The translations under genes and the position numbers were made by a program. Below the pieces are notes generated by a model that worked only from the letters and a program-made list of their open reading frames with translations, ran no database searches and was not told where the DNA came from. Positions 33,552-41,726 of a stretch of 64,000 bases of DNA are shown here, piece after piece. Source of the DNA: Nocardia harenae NBRC 108248 (lineage in GTDB: Bacteria; Actinomycetota; Actinomycetes; Mycobacteriales; Mycobacteriaceae); assembly GCF_001612885.1 (NCBI RefSeq), contig NZ_BDBH01000005.1, forward strand, positions 372,001 through 436,000, written 5' to 3'. Position 1 is the first letter of the stretch; the number at the start of each line of letters is the position of its first letter.

Positions 33552-33776
33552 ATGGCTGTCACCGTCTCGCTCGACAAGGCCCTCGACAAGGCGTTCGAGG
33601 ACAAGTCGCTGCAGGAGATTCTCGCCGCTCCGCCCTCGGCCCTCGCCGGGCTCACCGAGGCGGCGGATCAGAAGTTGCTCGACGTGCTGAAGATCAAGAC
33701 GATCGCCGATCTGGGGAACAACAAGTACTTCCGGCTCGCGGCCGCGCTCGTCGATCTCGCCGAGCGCGAGGGGTAG
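33552..33776 (+). CDS. Small acidic protein with a helix-hairpin-helix-like motif
   Basis: A 74-residue protein, MAVTVSLDKALDKAF followed by ILAAPPSALAGLTEAADQ and IKTIADLGNNKYFRLAAA. The last block resembles the IKTIxDLG...NKYF motif seen in small actinobacterial proteins often next to biosynthetic genes, with a helix-hairpin-helix look. The function is unknown to me. Start ATG 33552 with AAGGAG upstream. It is followed by a strong hairpin before the zinc-responsive ribosomal genes. Confidence 0.8.
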   Translation: MAVTVSLDKALDKAFEDKSLQEILAAPPSALAGLTEAADQKLLDVLKIKTIADLGNNKYFRLAAALVDLAEREG

Positions 33777-33785
33777 TACTCGGTC

Positions 33786-33830
33786 GCGTCGGCCGGTGCG
33801 CGCGCTCGCGGCGCGGGCACCGGCCGACGC
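33786..33830. terminator. 14-bp hairpin between convergent genes
   Basis: GCGTCGGCCGGTGC (33786-33799) pairs perfectly with GCACCGGCCGACGC (33817-33830) across a 17-base GC-rich loop. It lies between the small protein gene and rpmF reading the other way. Confidence 0.7.
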
Positions 33831-33898
33831 GGTGGGCGTATCCGGTCGAACGGCGCTTGGGCCGGGTGATATCGGCGGCGGCGCGAGCGCGCGGGTCC

Positions 33899-34072
33899 CT
33901 AGATCCGGGACGGGTCGATCAGTCCGCGCCGGACCGCGGCGACGAGCCGCCGGGGCACCCGGTGCGCGACCCCGCCGACGGTCACCTCGACCAGATCGGG
34001 AGCGACCGCCTTCCACTGCGCCCGCCGGCTGCGCGTATTGCTGCGCGACATTCGCCGCTTCGGAACCGCCAC
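33899..34072 (-). CDS. rpmF: Ribosomal protein L32, cysteine-free (C-minus) paralogue
   Basis: A 57-residue basic protein starting [20 protein letters not shown], the typical L32 opening. The usual four zinc-binding cysteines of L32 are absent: no cysteine occurs at all. This is the zinc-independent form made under zinc shortage. The GTG start follows GGAGGGG. It begins 3 bases past rpmE and is the third gene of a minus-strand operon with mrf. Confidence 0.92.
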   Translation of the reverse strand: MAVPKRRMSRSNTRSRRAQWKAVAPDLVEVTVGGVAHRVPRRLVAAVRRGLIDPSRI

Positions 34073-34075
34073 GAC

Positions 34076-34342
34076 CTACCCCTCCCGCCCGGGCCGCGCC
34101 CGCCGCCCGTACTTGCGCTCGAACTTCTCGACCCGCCCCGCGGTGTCGAGCACCCGGTTCGCCCCCGTCCAGAAGGGGTGCGAATCCGAGGTCACGTCCA
34201 CCACGATGAGCGGGTAGGTCGCGCCGTCACTCCATTCGACGGTGCGCGAACTCCCTGCGGTGGACCGGGTCAGGAAGCGGGTCCCGGTACTGGAGTCCTC
34301 GAACACCACCGCTCGGTACTCCGGGTGAATCCCTGCCTTCAT
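34076..34342 (-). CDS. rpmE2: Ribosomal protein L31 type B, zinc-independent
   Basis: An 88-residue L31: [19 protein letters not shown], then [19 protein letters not shown] and KFERKYG. The CxxC motif of zinc-binding L31 is absent, so it is the type B form that replaces L31 under zinc shortage. The ATG at 34342 overlaps the mrf stop codon (ATGA) and has AGAGGAC upstream. Confidence 0.93.
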   Translation of the reverse strand: MKAGIHPEYRAVVFEDSSTGTRFLTRSTAGSSRTVEWSDGATYPLIVVDVTSDSHPFWTGANRVLDTAGRVEKFERKYGRRARPGREG

Positions 34343-35682
34343 GCGTTGTCCTCTCTGTGCAGGCTCTCCGCGCCGACCCCGGACGGGCCGGCGCACGGAT
34401 CGGTGTGCTGCTCGCCGAACGGGTCCTCCCACCCGGCGACGACCTGCGGCGACCGCGCCACCAGCAGCAGCTCGTCGTCTTCGACCAGCGCCCAGTGCAG
34501 GGCGCGGCGGATCTCGGCTGGGTCGGCGTGGTGCACCAGCACGACCAGCGAGATGTGCCGGTCACCGAAGCGCTCGTCCCAGCGCAGCGCGGCCAGCGCG
34601 GCCCGCTCCGGGTCGGCGGCGGCCCGCTCGGCCGGGGTCATGGCGGCCAGCCAGTGCCCCGCTCCCCCGACCCGGAGCCCGCCGCCTGCCGACTCCAGCC
34701 ACACCACGTCGGCGGGCTGGGTGGCCAGCCAGATCCGGCCGCGCGCGGTGACGACGCCCTCCAGCAGCACGTCCAGCGCCTCGTGCAGCCGGGCCGGGTG
34801 GAACGGCCGGTCGGCGGCGAACTCCACCCACTCGACGCCGTGCTCCCGGCTCAGCGGCGGCTGCCCGCGCAGCAGCGGCGCGTGCGGGTCGAAGCCGCCG
34901 CGGGTGCGCGCGGGCACTGCGGCGAGCAACGCCTCCAGCTCGGCGGCGAAAATCTGCTCGGGGCCGGTGCCCGCAGCACCGGAACCGCCGTGCCCGGCCG
35001 GGACCACCGAATCGGCGGCGAATTCGGCATCCGGCTCGACGCGCAGCGCCGGAACGCCGGGGGCCAGCCGGTGCAGCACCGCCTCGGTGCGAACCCGCCG
35101 CACCGGATCGCCGCTGCCCGCGATCAGCAGCGCGTCGGCGGACTCGACGTGGGCGAGCGCCACCTGCGCCACCGTGCGGTCGTCGTCCACCGTGGTCAGG
35201 CCACGCTCGGCCAGGGTGTCGTCGCCGGTGGCGTCGGCGAACCAGCCACTCTCGTCCAGGCAGCCGAGCACGGCGTGCACCCGCACGTCGCGGCTCGCGG
35301 GCGCGTCCGGCCTGCCGACGATCCCCGCCACCACCACGTGCTCGATCGCCTCGCACACCGCCGCCGCCTCGAAGGCGGCGTCCAGGTCGAGCACGATGCG
35401 GCGCACCCGCTCCCGCGCCGCGAGGGTGCGCAGCAGCGGAAGCAGGTCGCCGCGGAGCGTGCAGGAGACGCAGCCGTGCGCGAGCTCCAGCACCGCGAGC
35501 TCGGCGCGGTCGCCGTCCAGCACGGTCCGGCGGACCACCCCCTCACGGAGGTCACGCAGATCGTGCCGGACCACGACGGTGCCGGGCGCACGGAGCAGCG
35601 CCTCCGGCACGCCGCGCGGGCCGGTGCCGGTGAGCAGGACGACGGGGGTGCGCCGGTCGGACGCGGGGACGGATTCGGCCAC
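34339..35682 (-). CDS. mrf: COG0523 (CobW-like) protein, Mrf-type ribosome remodelling factor
   Basis: A 447-residue COG0523-family protein. The CxxC metal-binding motif [13 protein letters not shown] is intact, followed by a CobW C-terminal domain with [11 protein letters not shown]. The Walker A loop is degenerate: [17 protein letters not shown] lacks GK[ST]. In mycobacteria Mrf is encoded with the zinc-free ribosomal proteins and is needed for ribosome hibernation under zinc starvation; I recall a similarly altered P-loop there, which needs checking. It is the first gene of the operon, divergent from rpmB, with a Zur-box-like site upstream. Confidence 0.82.
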   Translation of the reverse strand: MAESVPASDRRTPVVLLTGTGPRGVPEALLRAPGTVVVRHDLRDLREGVVRRTVLDGDRAELAVLELAHGCVSCTLRGDLLPLLRTLAARERVRRIVLDLDAAFEAAAVCEAIEHVVVAGIVGRPDAPASRDVRVHAVLGCLDESGWFADATGDDTLAERGLTTVDDDRTVAQVALAHVESADALLIAGSGDPVRRVRTEAVLHRLAPGVPALRVEPDAEFAADSVVPAGHGGSGAAGTGPEQIFAAELEALLAAVPARTRGGFDPHAPLLRGQPPLSREHGVEWVEFAADRPFHPARLHEALDVLLEGVVTARGRIWLATQPADVVWLESAGGGLRVGGAGHWLAAMTPAERAAADPERAALAALRWDERFGDRHISLVVLVHHADPAEIRRALHWALVEDDELLLVARSPQVVAGWEDPFGEQHTDPCAGPSGVGAESLHREDNA

Positions 35683-35698
35683 CGGAACAAAACCCTTT

Positions 35699-35713
35699 CG
35701 GCAACGGTTTTCA
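35699..35713. promoter_or_regulatory. Zur-box-like site near mrf
   Basis: CGGCAACGGTTTTCA matches the actinobacterial Zur consensus TGAAAACGATTTTCA at 11 of 15 positions, 16 bases upstream of the mrf start. It would serve the mrf-rpmE2-rpmF operon. Confidence 0.6.
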
Positions 35714-35753
35714 TTTGCTGTGCAGCGACGCTACAGTGTCGGACAGCCGTTGT

Positions 35754-35768
35754 CGAAAACGATATTCA
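35754..35768. promoter_or_regulatory. Zur-box-like site near rpmB
   Basis: CGAAAACGATATTCA matches TGAAAACGATTTTCA at 13 of 15 positions and ends 16 bases before the rpmB start. It faces the second box, with both boxes in the short divergent intergenic region, so Zur should repress both operons when zinc is sufficient. Confidence 0.8.
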
Positions 35769-35784
35769 ACTAGGAGGTGGGGTC

Positions 35785-36021
35785 GTGTCGGCCCACTGCC
35801 AGGTCACCGGGCGCGCGCCCGGATTCGGCAAATCCGTCTCGCACTCGCACAAGCGCACCAGCAGGCGCTGGGATCCGAACATCCAGCGCAAGACCTACTA
35901 CCTGCCGAGCGCGGGGCGGCGGATCACGCTGACCGTCTCCGCGAAGGGCATCAAGACCATCGATCGCGACGGGATCGAGGCCGTGGCCGCACGGCTGCGC
36001 GCCCGCGGCGTCAAGTTCTGA
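35785..36021 (+). CDS. rpmB: Ribosomal protein L28, zinc-independent paralogue
   Basis: A 78-residue L28 with [20 protein letters not shown] and [14 protein letters not shown]. Only one cysteine remains; the CxxC pair of the zinc form is broken (the second position is threonine). It starts at GTG 35785 after AGGAGGTGG and is the first gene of the plus-strand zinc-starvation operon. Confidence 0.92.
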   Translation: MSAHCQVTGRAPGFGKSVSHSHKRTSRRWDPNIQRKTYYLPSAGRRITLTVSAKGIKTIDRDGIEAVAARLRARGVKF

Positions 36022-36031
36022 GGAGGGGCAC

Positions 36032-36202
36032 ATGGCCTCGAAGTCGACCGAACTCCGGCCGATCGTGAAGCTGAAGAGCACGGCCGGAACCGGCTACACC
36101 TACGTGACCAGGAAGAACCGGCGCAACGATCCGGACCGGATGGTGCTGAAGAAGTACGACCCGGTGGTACGCAAGCACGTCAGCTTCCGGGAGGAGCGCT
36201 GA
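36032..36202 (+). CDS. rpmG: Ribosomal protein L33, cysteine-free paralogue
   Basis: A 56-residue L33: [19 protein letters not shown], then [20 protein letters not shown]. No cysteine occurs, so this is the zinc-free form. ATG 36032 follows AGGAGGGG. Its stop codon shares one base with the rpsN start (TGATG). Confidence 0.95.
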   Translation: MASKSTELRPIVKLKSTAGTGYTYVTRKNRRNDPDRMVLKKYDPVVRKHVSFREER

Positions 36203-36507
36203 TGGCGAAGAAGTCGAAGATCGCGCGGGATCAGCAGCGCCGGGTGATCGTCGCCAGGTACGCCGAGCGCAGGGCCGAGCTCGAGGAATTGGTCCGCAAG
36301 CCGACCACGCCGGCGGAGCAACGCGCCGCTGCGCAGGCAGAACTGCGGAAAATGCCGCGTGATGCGAGTCCGGTACGATTGCGCAATCGGGACGCCGCCG
36401 ACGGTCGACCGCGCGGCCACCTCCGGAAATTCGGGCTCTCGAGGGTCCGGGTGCGCGAGATGGCGCACCGGGGCGAGCTGCCCGGTGTGCACAAATCGAG
36501 CTGGTAG
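36202..36507 (+). CDS. rpsN: Ribosomal protein S14, zinc-independent (long) form
   Basis: A 101-residue S14 of the long, cysteine-free type: [26 protein letters not shown], and the C-terminal [20 protein letters not shown]. The short zinc form is about 61 residues with CxxC motifs; this one has none. It is coupled to rpmG by overlapping stop and start codons. Confidence 0.95.
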   Translation: MAKKSKIARDQQRRVIVARYAERRAELEELVRKPTTPAEQRAAAQAELRKMPRDASPVRLRNRDAADGRPRGHLRKFGLSRVRVREMAHRGELPGVHKSSW

Positions 36508-36541
36508 ATCATCCACGATCGCGTAGAAGGAAACCGTCAGC

Positions 36542-36796
36542 ATGGCAGTGAAGCGAGCACCGTCGAAGAAGGTCCGTGCCGAGCAGGCGCGCCGCCCGAA
36601 GAAGAATCCGCTGATCGCCGCGGGCATCGAGCACGTCGACTACAAGGACGTGAACCTGCTCCGCACGTTCATCTCCGATCGTGGCAAGATCCGCAGCCGC
36701 CGGGTCACCGGGCTCACCCCGCAGCAGCAGCGGCAGGTCGCCGTCGCCGTGAAGAACGCCCGTGAGATGGCGCTGCTGCCGTTCACCAGCCGCTGA
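36542..36796 (+). CDS. rpsR: Ribosomal protein S18 paralogue, zinc-independent
   Basis: An 84-residue S18: [40 protein letters not shown], and [12 protein letters not shown]. Cysteines near the N-terminus of the zinc form are absent. It starts at ATG 36542 and ends the zinc-starvation operon before a perfect 14-base hairpin. Confidence 0.95.
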   Translation: MAVKRAPSKKVRAEQARRPKKNPLIAAGIEHVDYKDVNLLRTFISDRGKIRSRRVTGLTPQQQRQVAVAVKNAREMALLPFTSR

Positions 36797-36808
36797 TTCG
36801 GCGACCAG

Positions 36809-36838
36809 CGAGGCCCGGTGCGTGCGCACCGGGCCTCG
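36809..36838 (+). terminator. Perfect 14-bp hairpin after rpsR
   Basis: CGAGGCCCGGTGCG-TG-CGCACCGGGCCTCG lies 13 bases past the rpsR stop codon. It ends the rpmB-rpmG-rpsN-rpsR transcript; no T tract follows. Confidence 0.8.
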
Positions 36839-36916
36839 GTCGTCTCCCGGGACGGTGAGCACCTGGCCCGGATTCGCCGGCGGGCGGTGGCGCGGGCAGC
36901 GGCTAGGGTCGGAGGC

Positions 36917-37387
36917 ATGGCTCGGATGTCGTACCCGCGGCGGGTCGCCGCGCTCGCCCTGCTGCTCGGTACCGCTGCGTGCGCGGGGTGCGGGAATACC
37001 GGTTCGGACGCGAACAACCCGGCCACGCAGTCGGTTTCGTCCACTACGGCGGCGCCGAGCACACCGGTGGAGGGCGAGCCCGGGCTGCCCGCGGAGCCTT
37101 TCACCGCCGCGCCGACGCTGGTCGGCGCGCACCCGATCCCCTTCACCTCGTACTCCCGGCTGGGTGACGACCGGATCGCGGTGGTGTTCGAAACCGGGTC
37201 GCCGGAGTGTTACGGAGTGGCGGGTTCGGTCAGTGCCGAGAGCGATTCGACCGTTACGGTCGAGCTGCTGGCGGGCCGTAAACCGGAGGCGGAGAATCGC
37301 CTGTGCACCATGATCGCGGTGACCGGAAGTCTCGAGATCCAGCTGCCCTCGCCGCTGGGTCAGCGCCTCGTCCTCAGCGCCGCATAG
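36917..37387 (+). CDS. Secreted lipoprotein of unknown function
   Basis: A 156-residue protein with a signal sequence (MSYPRRVAALALLLGTAAC) ending in a lipobox; the next cysteines, AGCG, leave the exact lipidation site open. A serine/threonine/proline linker follows, then a strand-rich domain with two cysteines, in SPECYGVAG and NRLCTMIAV, that may form a disulfide. No enzyme motif is visible. ATG 36917 or 36926 may be used; GGAGG lies at 36911-36915. A strong bidirectional hairpin separates it from purH. Confidence 0.82.
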   Translation: MARMSYPRRVAALALLLGTAACAGCGNTGSDANNPATQSVSSTTAAPSTPVEGEPGLPAEPFTAAPTLVGAHPIPFTSYSRLGDDRIAVVFETGSPECYGVAGSVSAESDSTVTVELLAGRKPEAENRLCTMIAVTGSLEIQLPSPLGQRLVLSAA

Positions 37388-37439
37388 GCCGCAGGGGCGG
37401 CGTCCCAGCGCTCTCGCGCCCCACGGCGCTCACAACCCC

Positions 37440-37472
37440 GGCGGCCGGGCACCCGCAGGGTGCCCGGCCGCC
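37440..37472. terminator. Perfect 15-bp bidirectional hairpin between the lipoprotein gene and purH
   Basis: GGCGGCCGGGCACCC-GCA-GGGTGCCCGGCCGCC has 15 paired bases and a 3-base loop between convergent stop codons. No T tract occurs on either side. Confidence 0.8.
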
Positions 37473-37484
37473 GCAAGAACCTGC

Positions 37485-39053
37485 TCAGTGCGCGAAGTGC
37501 CGGGCACCGGTGAGGTAGACGGTGACCCCGGCCTCGCGGGCCAGATCAATGGTCTCCTGGTCGCGCACCGAACCACCGGGCTGCACGATGGCGCGCACCC
37601 CGGCCTGGATCAGCTGCTGCGGGCCGTCCGGGAACGGGAAGAAGGCGTCGGAGGCGGCCACCGACCCCTTGGCCCGGTCACCCGCCCGCTGCACCGCGAG
37701 CTGCACCGCGTCCACCCGATTCACCTGCCCCATGCCGACGCCGACCGAGGCGCCGTCGTCGGCGAGCAGAATGGCGTTCGACTTCACCGCGCGGCAGGCC
37801 CGCCAGGCGAAGGCGAGATCGGCGAGGGTGGCCGAGTCGGCGGCCTCGCCCGCCGCCAGCGTCCAGTTCGCCGGGTCGTCGCCGGCGGCGTCCAGGATGT
37901 CCCGCTGCTGGAGCAGCAGCCCACCGCTGATCGGGCGCAGTTCGGCGCCCGCCCGCTGCGGCGGCTCGGCGACCAGAATGCGCACGTTCTTCTTGCGCTG
38001 CAGCACCTCGACCGCGCCGTCGGCGTAGCCCGGCGCCACGATGACCTCGGTGAACACCTCGGCCACCTGCTCCGCCATGGCCACCGTGACCTCGCGGTTG
38101 GCCGCGATCACGCCGCCGAACGCGCTCACCGGGTCGCAGGCGTGCGCCTTGCGGTGCGCCTCGGCGATATCGGCGCCGATCGCGATGCCGCACGGGTTGG
38201 CGTGCTTGATGATCGCCACCGCGGCCGCGTCGTGGTCGTAGGCGGCGCGCCAGGCGGCATCGGCGTCGGTGTAGTTGTTGTACGACATCTCCTTGCCGTG
38301 CAGCTGCTCCGCCTGCGCCAGCCCGGTGCTGCCGTCGCCGCTGGTGTAGAGCGCGGCCGACTGGTGCGGGTTCTCGCCGTACCGCAGCACCGCCGAGCGC
38401 TCCCAGGTACCGCCGACCCAGGCCGGGAAGCCGGCGGACTCGCCGCCGCCGACGCCGGGTGCCAGGACATTGAGCATCCAGCTCGCCACCGCGACGTCGT
38501 AGCTCGCGGTGTGCTGGAACGCCCTGGCCGCCAGCGCGGTCCGCTCGGCGAGGGTGAAGCCGCCCGCCTCGATCGCGTCCTCGACCGCGCCGTAGTCGCC
38601 GGTGTCGACCACGACCGCCACCGAGGGATGGTTCTTGGCGGCCGCGCGCACCATGGACGGGCCGCCGATGTCGATCTGCTCGACGCACTCGTCCGGGGTC
38701 GCGCCACCGGCGACGGTCTCGGTGAACGGGTACAGGTTCACCACCACCAGCTCGAACGCCTCGACGCCGAGCTCGGTGAGCTGTGCCAGGTGCTCGGGGC
38801 GCCTGGTGTCGGCGAGGATGCCCGCGTGCACCCGGGGGTGCAGCGTCTTCACCCGGCCGTCCAGGGTCTCCGGAAAGCCGGTGAGCTCCTCCACCTTGGT
38901 CACCGGGACGCCTGCGGCGGCGATCCGGCCCGCGGTGGAGCCGGTCGACACGATCTCCACGCCTGCCGCGTGCAGCGCGGTGGCCAGCTCTTCCAGCCCG
39001 GTCTTGTCGTAGACGCTCACCAGCGCCCTGCGGATCGGCCTGCGGTCACTCAC
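37485..39053 (-). CDS. purH: Bifunctional AICAR formyltransferase / IMP cyclohydrolase
   Basis: A 522-residue enzyme. The N-terminal 190 residues are the methylglyoxal-synthase-like IMP cyclohydrolase domain ([27 protein letters not shown]). The rest is AICAR transformylase, with [24 protein letters not shown] and [10 protein letters not shown]. It performs the last two steps of IMP synthesis. It overlaps the purN stop by 4 bases, giving the usual purN-purH operon order of Mycobacteriales (Rv0956-Rv0957). Confidence 0.97.
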   Translation of the reverse strand: MSDRRPIRRALVSVYDKTGLEELATALHAAGVEIVSTGSTAGRIAAAGVPVTKVEELTGFPETLDGRVKTLHPRVHAGILADTRRPEHLAQLTELGVEAFELVVVNLYPFTETVAGGATPDECVEQIDIGGPSMVRAAAKNHPSVAVVVDTGDYGAVEDAIEAGGFTLAERTALAARAFQHTASYDVAVASWMLNVLAPGVGGGESAGFPAWVGGTWERSAVLRYGENPHQSAALYTSGDGSTGLAQAEQLHGKEMSYNNYTDADAAWRAAYDHDAAAVAIIKHANPCGIAIGADIAEAHRKAHACDPVSAFGGVIAANREVTVAMAEQVAEVFTEVIVAPGYADGAVEVLQRKKNVRILVAEPPQRAGAELRPISGGLLLQQRDILDAAGDDPANWTLAAGEAADSATLADLAFAWRACRAVKSNAILLADDGASVGVGMGQVNRVDAVQLAVQRAGDRAKGSVAASDAFFPFPDGPQQLIQAGVRAIVQPGGSVRDQETIDLAREAGVTVYLTGARHFAH

Positions 39054-39670
39054 CGGGGACCTCGCTCATCTGGGATTACTGCCTTTCGTCCGTCGGAGAC
39101 AATGCCGCGGGTCGCGATGCCGGCGACGACCTCCGCCAGCAACCGTCGCTCGACAACCTTGATGCGCTCGTGCAGCGTGGCCTCGTCGTCGGCGGGCAGC
39201 ACCGGCACCGGCTCCTGCGCCAGGATCGGGCCGGTGTCGACGCCCGCGTCCACCAGGTGCACCGTCGATCCGGTGACCTTGACGCCGTAGGCGAGCGCGT
39301 CCCGCACGCCGTGCGCGCCGGGGAAGGCGGGCAGCAGCGCCGGGTGGGTATTGACGATCCGGCCGCCGAAGCGCTCCAGGAAGGCGGGGCCGAGGATCTT
39401 CATGAAGCCCGCCGAGACCACCAGGTCCGGCGCGTACTCCGCGACCGCCGCGGTGAGCGCACGGTCCCAGGCGGCGCGGTCGGCGTACTCGCCGAGCGCT
39501 ACCAGGAAGCTCGGGATGCCCGCGGCCGCGGCGTGGCCGGTGGCCGCGCACTCGCGGTCCACCCCGACCGCCGCGACGCGGGCCGGGTACGCCGGGGCGG
39601 CGGCCGCCTCGAGCAGGGCGCGGAGCAGCGATCCGGTACCCGAGGCGAGCACGACGACGGTGGCGGGCAC
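39050..39670 (-). CDS. purN: Phosphoribosylglycinamide formyltransferase
   Basis: A 206-residue GART enzyme: [17 protein letters not shown] (phosphate loop), [11 protein letters not shown], and [19 protein letters not shown] with the catalytic N, H and the later D in [12 protein letters not shown]. It uses 10-formyl-THF in purine synthesis. GTG 39670 is the likely start; no in-frame ATG lies close by. Its stop overlaps purH. Confidence 0.96.
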   Translation of the reverse strand: MPATVVVLASGTGSLLRALLEAAAAPAYPARVAAVGVDRECAATGHAAAAGIPSFLVALGEYADRAAWDRALTAAVAEYAPDLVVSAGFMKILGPAFLERFGGRIVNTHPALLPAFPGAHGVRDALAYGVKVTGSTVHLVDAGVDTGPILAQEPVPVLPADDEATLHERIKVVERRLLAEVVAGIATRGIVSDGRKAVIPDERGPR

Positions 39671-39761
39671 CCGGTCGACAGACGGTGACGTCAGCGCTCT
39701 ACTCCTGCGTGAGATGGACGGCGGCGACGTGATCGTGGGGCGAACACCGCCGCCCTAGAGC

Positions 39762-41660
39762 CTAACGACCCGGGGTGCGGCCACCGTCCGGCAGGTCGCC
39801 ATCCACCACCTCGGCGTCCAGGATCTCCGGGGTCGCCGCCGTGCTGCGGGCGCTGACGACGGGGTCCTCGTCGTCGAGGAGCTCGGCGTCGAGCGGTTCC
39901 TCGCCGCCCGCGTCGAGGTAGCGGGCGCCGGGGTGCTCCGGGTCGTCGCCGGGGTCGCGGTCGCCGGAGGTGGGCTCGGCCTCGGTGCCGCCGCGGATCG
40001 CCGCAGGGGCGTCGGCGCGCTCAGCGCCACCGCCGCTGATCGGCGCACGGTCGCCGTAGTCGGCACCACCGCGGATCGCGGCCGGGTCGGCACCGAGGCC
40101 CCCGGACTCGGCAGCGCCGTCGTCCGGCTCGTCGTCGTACCCGGCGTCCTCGTACTCGTCCCGGTGGTAACCGTCGGCGTCGTACCCCTCCTCGTCGAAG
40201 CCGTGCCGGTCGAAGCCGTCCGCGTCGTATCCGTCCTCGTGCAGCCCGTCCTCGTGGTACCCGCGCTCGTCGTACCCCTCGTGGTCGTACCCGTGCGCGT
40301 CGTACCCGTGCGCGTCGTACCCGTGCGCGTCGAAACCGTCGCGGTCGTACCCGTCGATATCGAAGCCATCGCCGTCGAAGCCGTATTCGTCGAACCCGCC
40401 GGACGGCACCGCTGCCGTGCGCTCCGCGGCAGGCGCCGCCCGCCGCAACCGCGGCCGCCGCAGCGCGACATTCCACCGCCTGCCGAGGAACAGCCCGGCG
40501 TACCCGAAGATCGCGAACCAGGCGAAGGCGACCACCCCGAAGGCGGGCAGCAGCATCCCGACCCGCCCGGCATCGCCGAGCCCGCCCCCGCTCACCGCGC
40601 CGAGCAGCAGCAGCGCCAGCGTGGCGCTGCCTGCGGCGGTGAGCGTGGCCCACGGCACGGTGAGCCGGTCGTCCGAGCTCCGCGCGGTGTCGAGCCCGCC
40701 GAGCGCGCCCACCGCGGCGGGCAGCAGCAGGAGCACCGGCCACCACCCGGCAGCCGGGCCGGTCGGCACCGCGGCCAGCAGCGGAAGCCCGGGCACCGCC
40801 CCGCCCACCACCCCGAAGAGCCCGAATTCGGCGCCGCCGAGCTGCGCGCCCGGCCCGAGCAGCACGCCCACCGCCGCCACCACCACATTGGGCAGATAGC
40901 CGATGGAAAGCACGGTGAGCCCGAGCACCCCGACCACCCCGTCCGCGCCCGCGTAGGCGTCGAGCACCGCGGAGCCGCGCGCCAGCAGCGCCAGCACCAC
41001 GACGACGGCCGCGCAGCCGAGCATGCGGAGCACGATGATCCCGCCCGCGCGCAGCCCGGGGAGCACCCACTCCGGCAGCCGCGGCAGCGGCAGGTCGAGA
41101 TCGGGCAGCCGGGTCGCGATACCGGCGCACGCGGCGAGCAGGTGCCAGCCGAACACCCAGGTGAAGGCGGTGAGCGGGTTCGGCGGCTGCAGCGCGACGA
41201 CGGCGGAGGCGTCCTCGGCGACGGCGATGCAGATGGAGGTCACCACCAGCGGCCCGAGCAGCGCGGCGCCGAGGATCCAGGAGAGATCGACCCGGTTCGC
41301 GCCCGGCCGCACGGCGTGCGCGCACTCCCTGGCAGCGGCCGACACCAGCAGCGCGGTGGCGAGCAGCGGCAGCGCGCCGAGCGTGGTCTTGCCGATCGTC
41401 AGCGGCACCTGGTGCACGGCGAGCCAGCTCGCCGCGATGGCGCCCGCACCGCCCTCGGTGCCACTGCCCGCGGCGAGCAGCGTGGTCATGACGAGGACGG
41501 TGATGATGGTCAGGGCGAAGGTCGCCGGCCTGGCCGCGACCAGCAGCAGCACCCTGGCCCGCTCCGGGGTCAGCGCCCAGCCGCCCTCCTGGCCGCCGGG
41601 ACGCTCCGGGCCGCGGCGGGTCGGGCGGCGGCGTTCGGCCGTTGTTCTCGGGGCGCTCAT
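39762..41660 (-). CDS. perM: PerM-like polytopic membrane protein with C-terminal pentapeptide repeat
   Basis: A 632-residue protein. Residues about 30-420 hold around ten helices (DUF6350/PerM type), matching M. tuberculosis Rv0955, which is required for division and for persistence in chronic infection. The next part is a run of about 18 five-residue repeats, G-[YF]-D-x-x, rich in Tyr, Phe, Asp, His and Arg, followed by a proline/acid-rich disordered tail. Rv0955 is about 455 residues, so the tail is an extra here. ATG 41660 is used; GTG 41678 is also possible. It follows purN by 91 bases in the conserved order DUF5336-perM-purN-purH. Confidence 0.82.
   Translation of the reverse strand: MSAPRTTAERRRPTRRGPERPGGQEGGWALTPERARVLLLVAARPATFALTIITVLVMTTLLAAGSGTEGGAGAIAASWLAVHQVPLTIGKTTLGALPLLATALLVSAAARECAHAVRPGANRVDLSWILGAALLGPLVVTSICIAVAEDASAVVALQPPNPLTAFTWVFGWHLLAACAGIATRLPDLDLPLPRLPEWVLPGLRAGGIIVLRMLGCAAVVVVLALLARGSAVLDAYAGADGVVGVLGLTVLSIGYLPNVVVAAVGVLLGPGAQLGGAEFGLFGVVGGAVPGLPLLAAVPTGPAAGWWPVLLLLPAAVGALGGLDTARSSDDRLTVPWATLTAAGSATLALLLLGAVSGGGLGDAGRVGMLLPAFGVVAFAWFAIFGYAGLFLGRRWNVALRRPRLRRAAPAAERTAAVPSGGFDEYGFDGDGFDIDGYDRDGFDAHGYDAHGYDAHGYDHEGYDERGYHEDGLHEDGYDADGFDRHGFDEEGYDADGYHRDEYEDAGYDDEPDDGAAESGGLGADPAAIRGGADYGDRAPISGGGAERADAPAAIRGGTEAEPTSGDRDPGDDPEHPGARYLDAGGEEPLDAELLDDEDPVVSARSTAATPEILDAEVVDGDLPDGGRTPGR
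40128..40400 (-). repeat. 15-bp / 5-residue tandem repeat in perM
   Basis: About 18 tandem 15-base units encode GYDAH/GFDEY-type pentapeptides. Three consecutive units encoding GYDAH are identical at DNA level (near 40288-40332), which shows recent expansion. The pattern of aromatic residue at position 2 and Asp at position 3 is strongly kept. Confidence 0.9.
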
Positions 41661-41726
41661 GGGAATGAAGCGTGGCACCGGCCCCGGTGCGCCCTCGTCA
41701 GGCGCGCCGGGGCCGGTGCGGCCGCG

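Noticed and set aside
33269-35773. Plus-strand frame of 834 codons opposite the Mrf gene
   Set aside because: Serine/arginine-rich shadow; its strand would conflict with the L31, L32 and Mrf genes, which are certain.
40128-40400. CRISPR or other DNA array at the 15-bp repeat
   Set aside because: Units are in frame, 15 bases, without spacers, and encode a regular pentapeptide inside a long reading frame.
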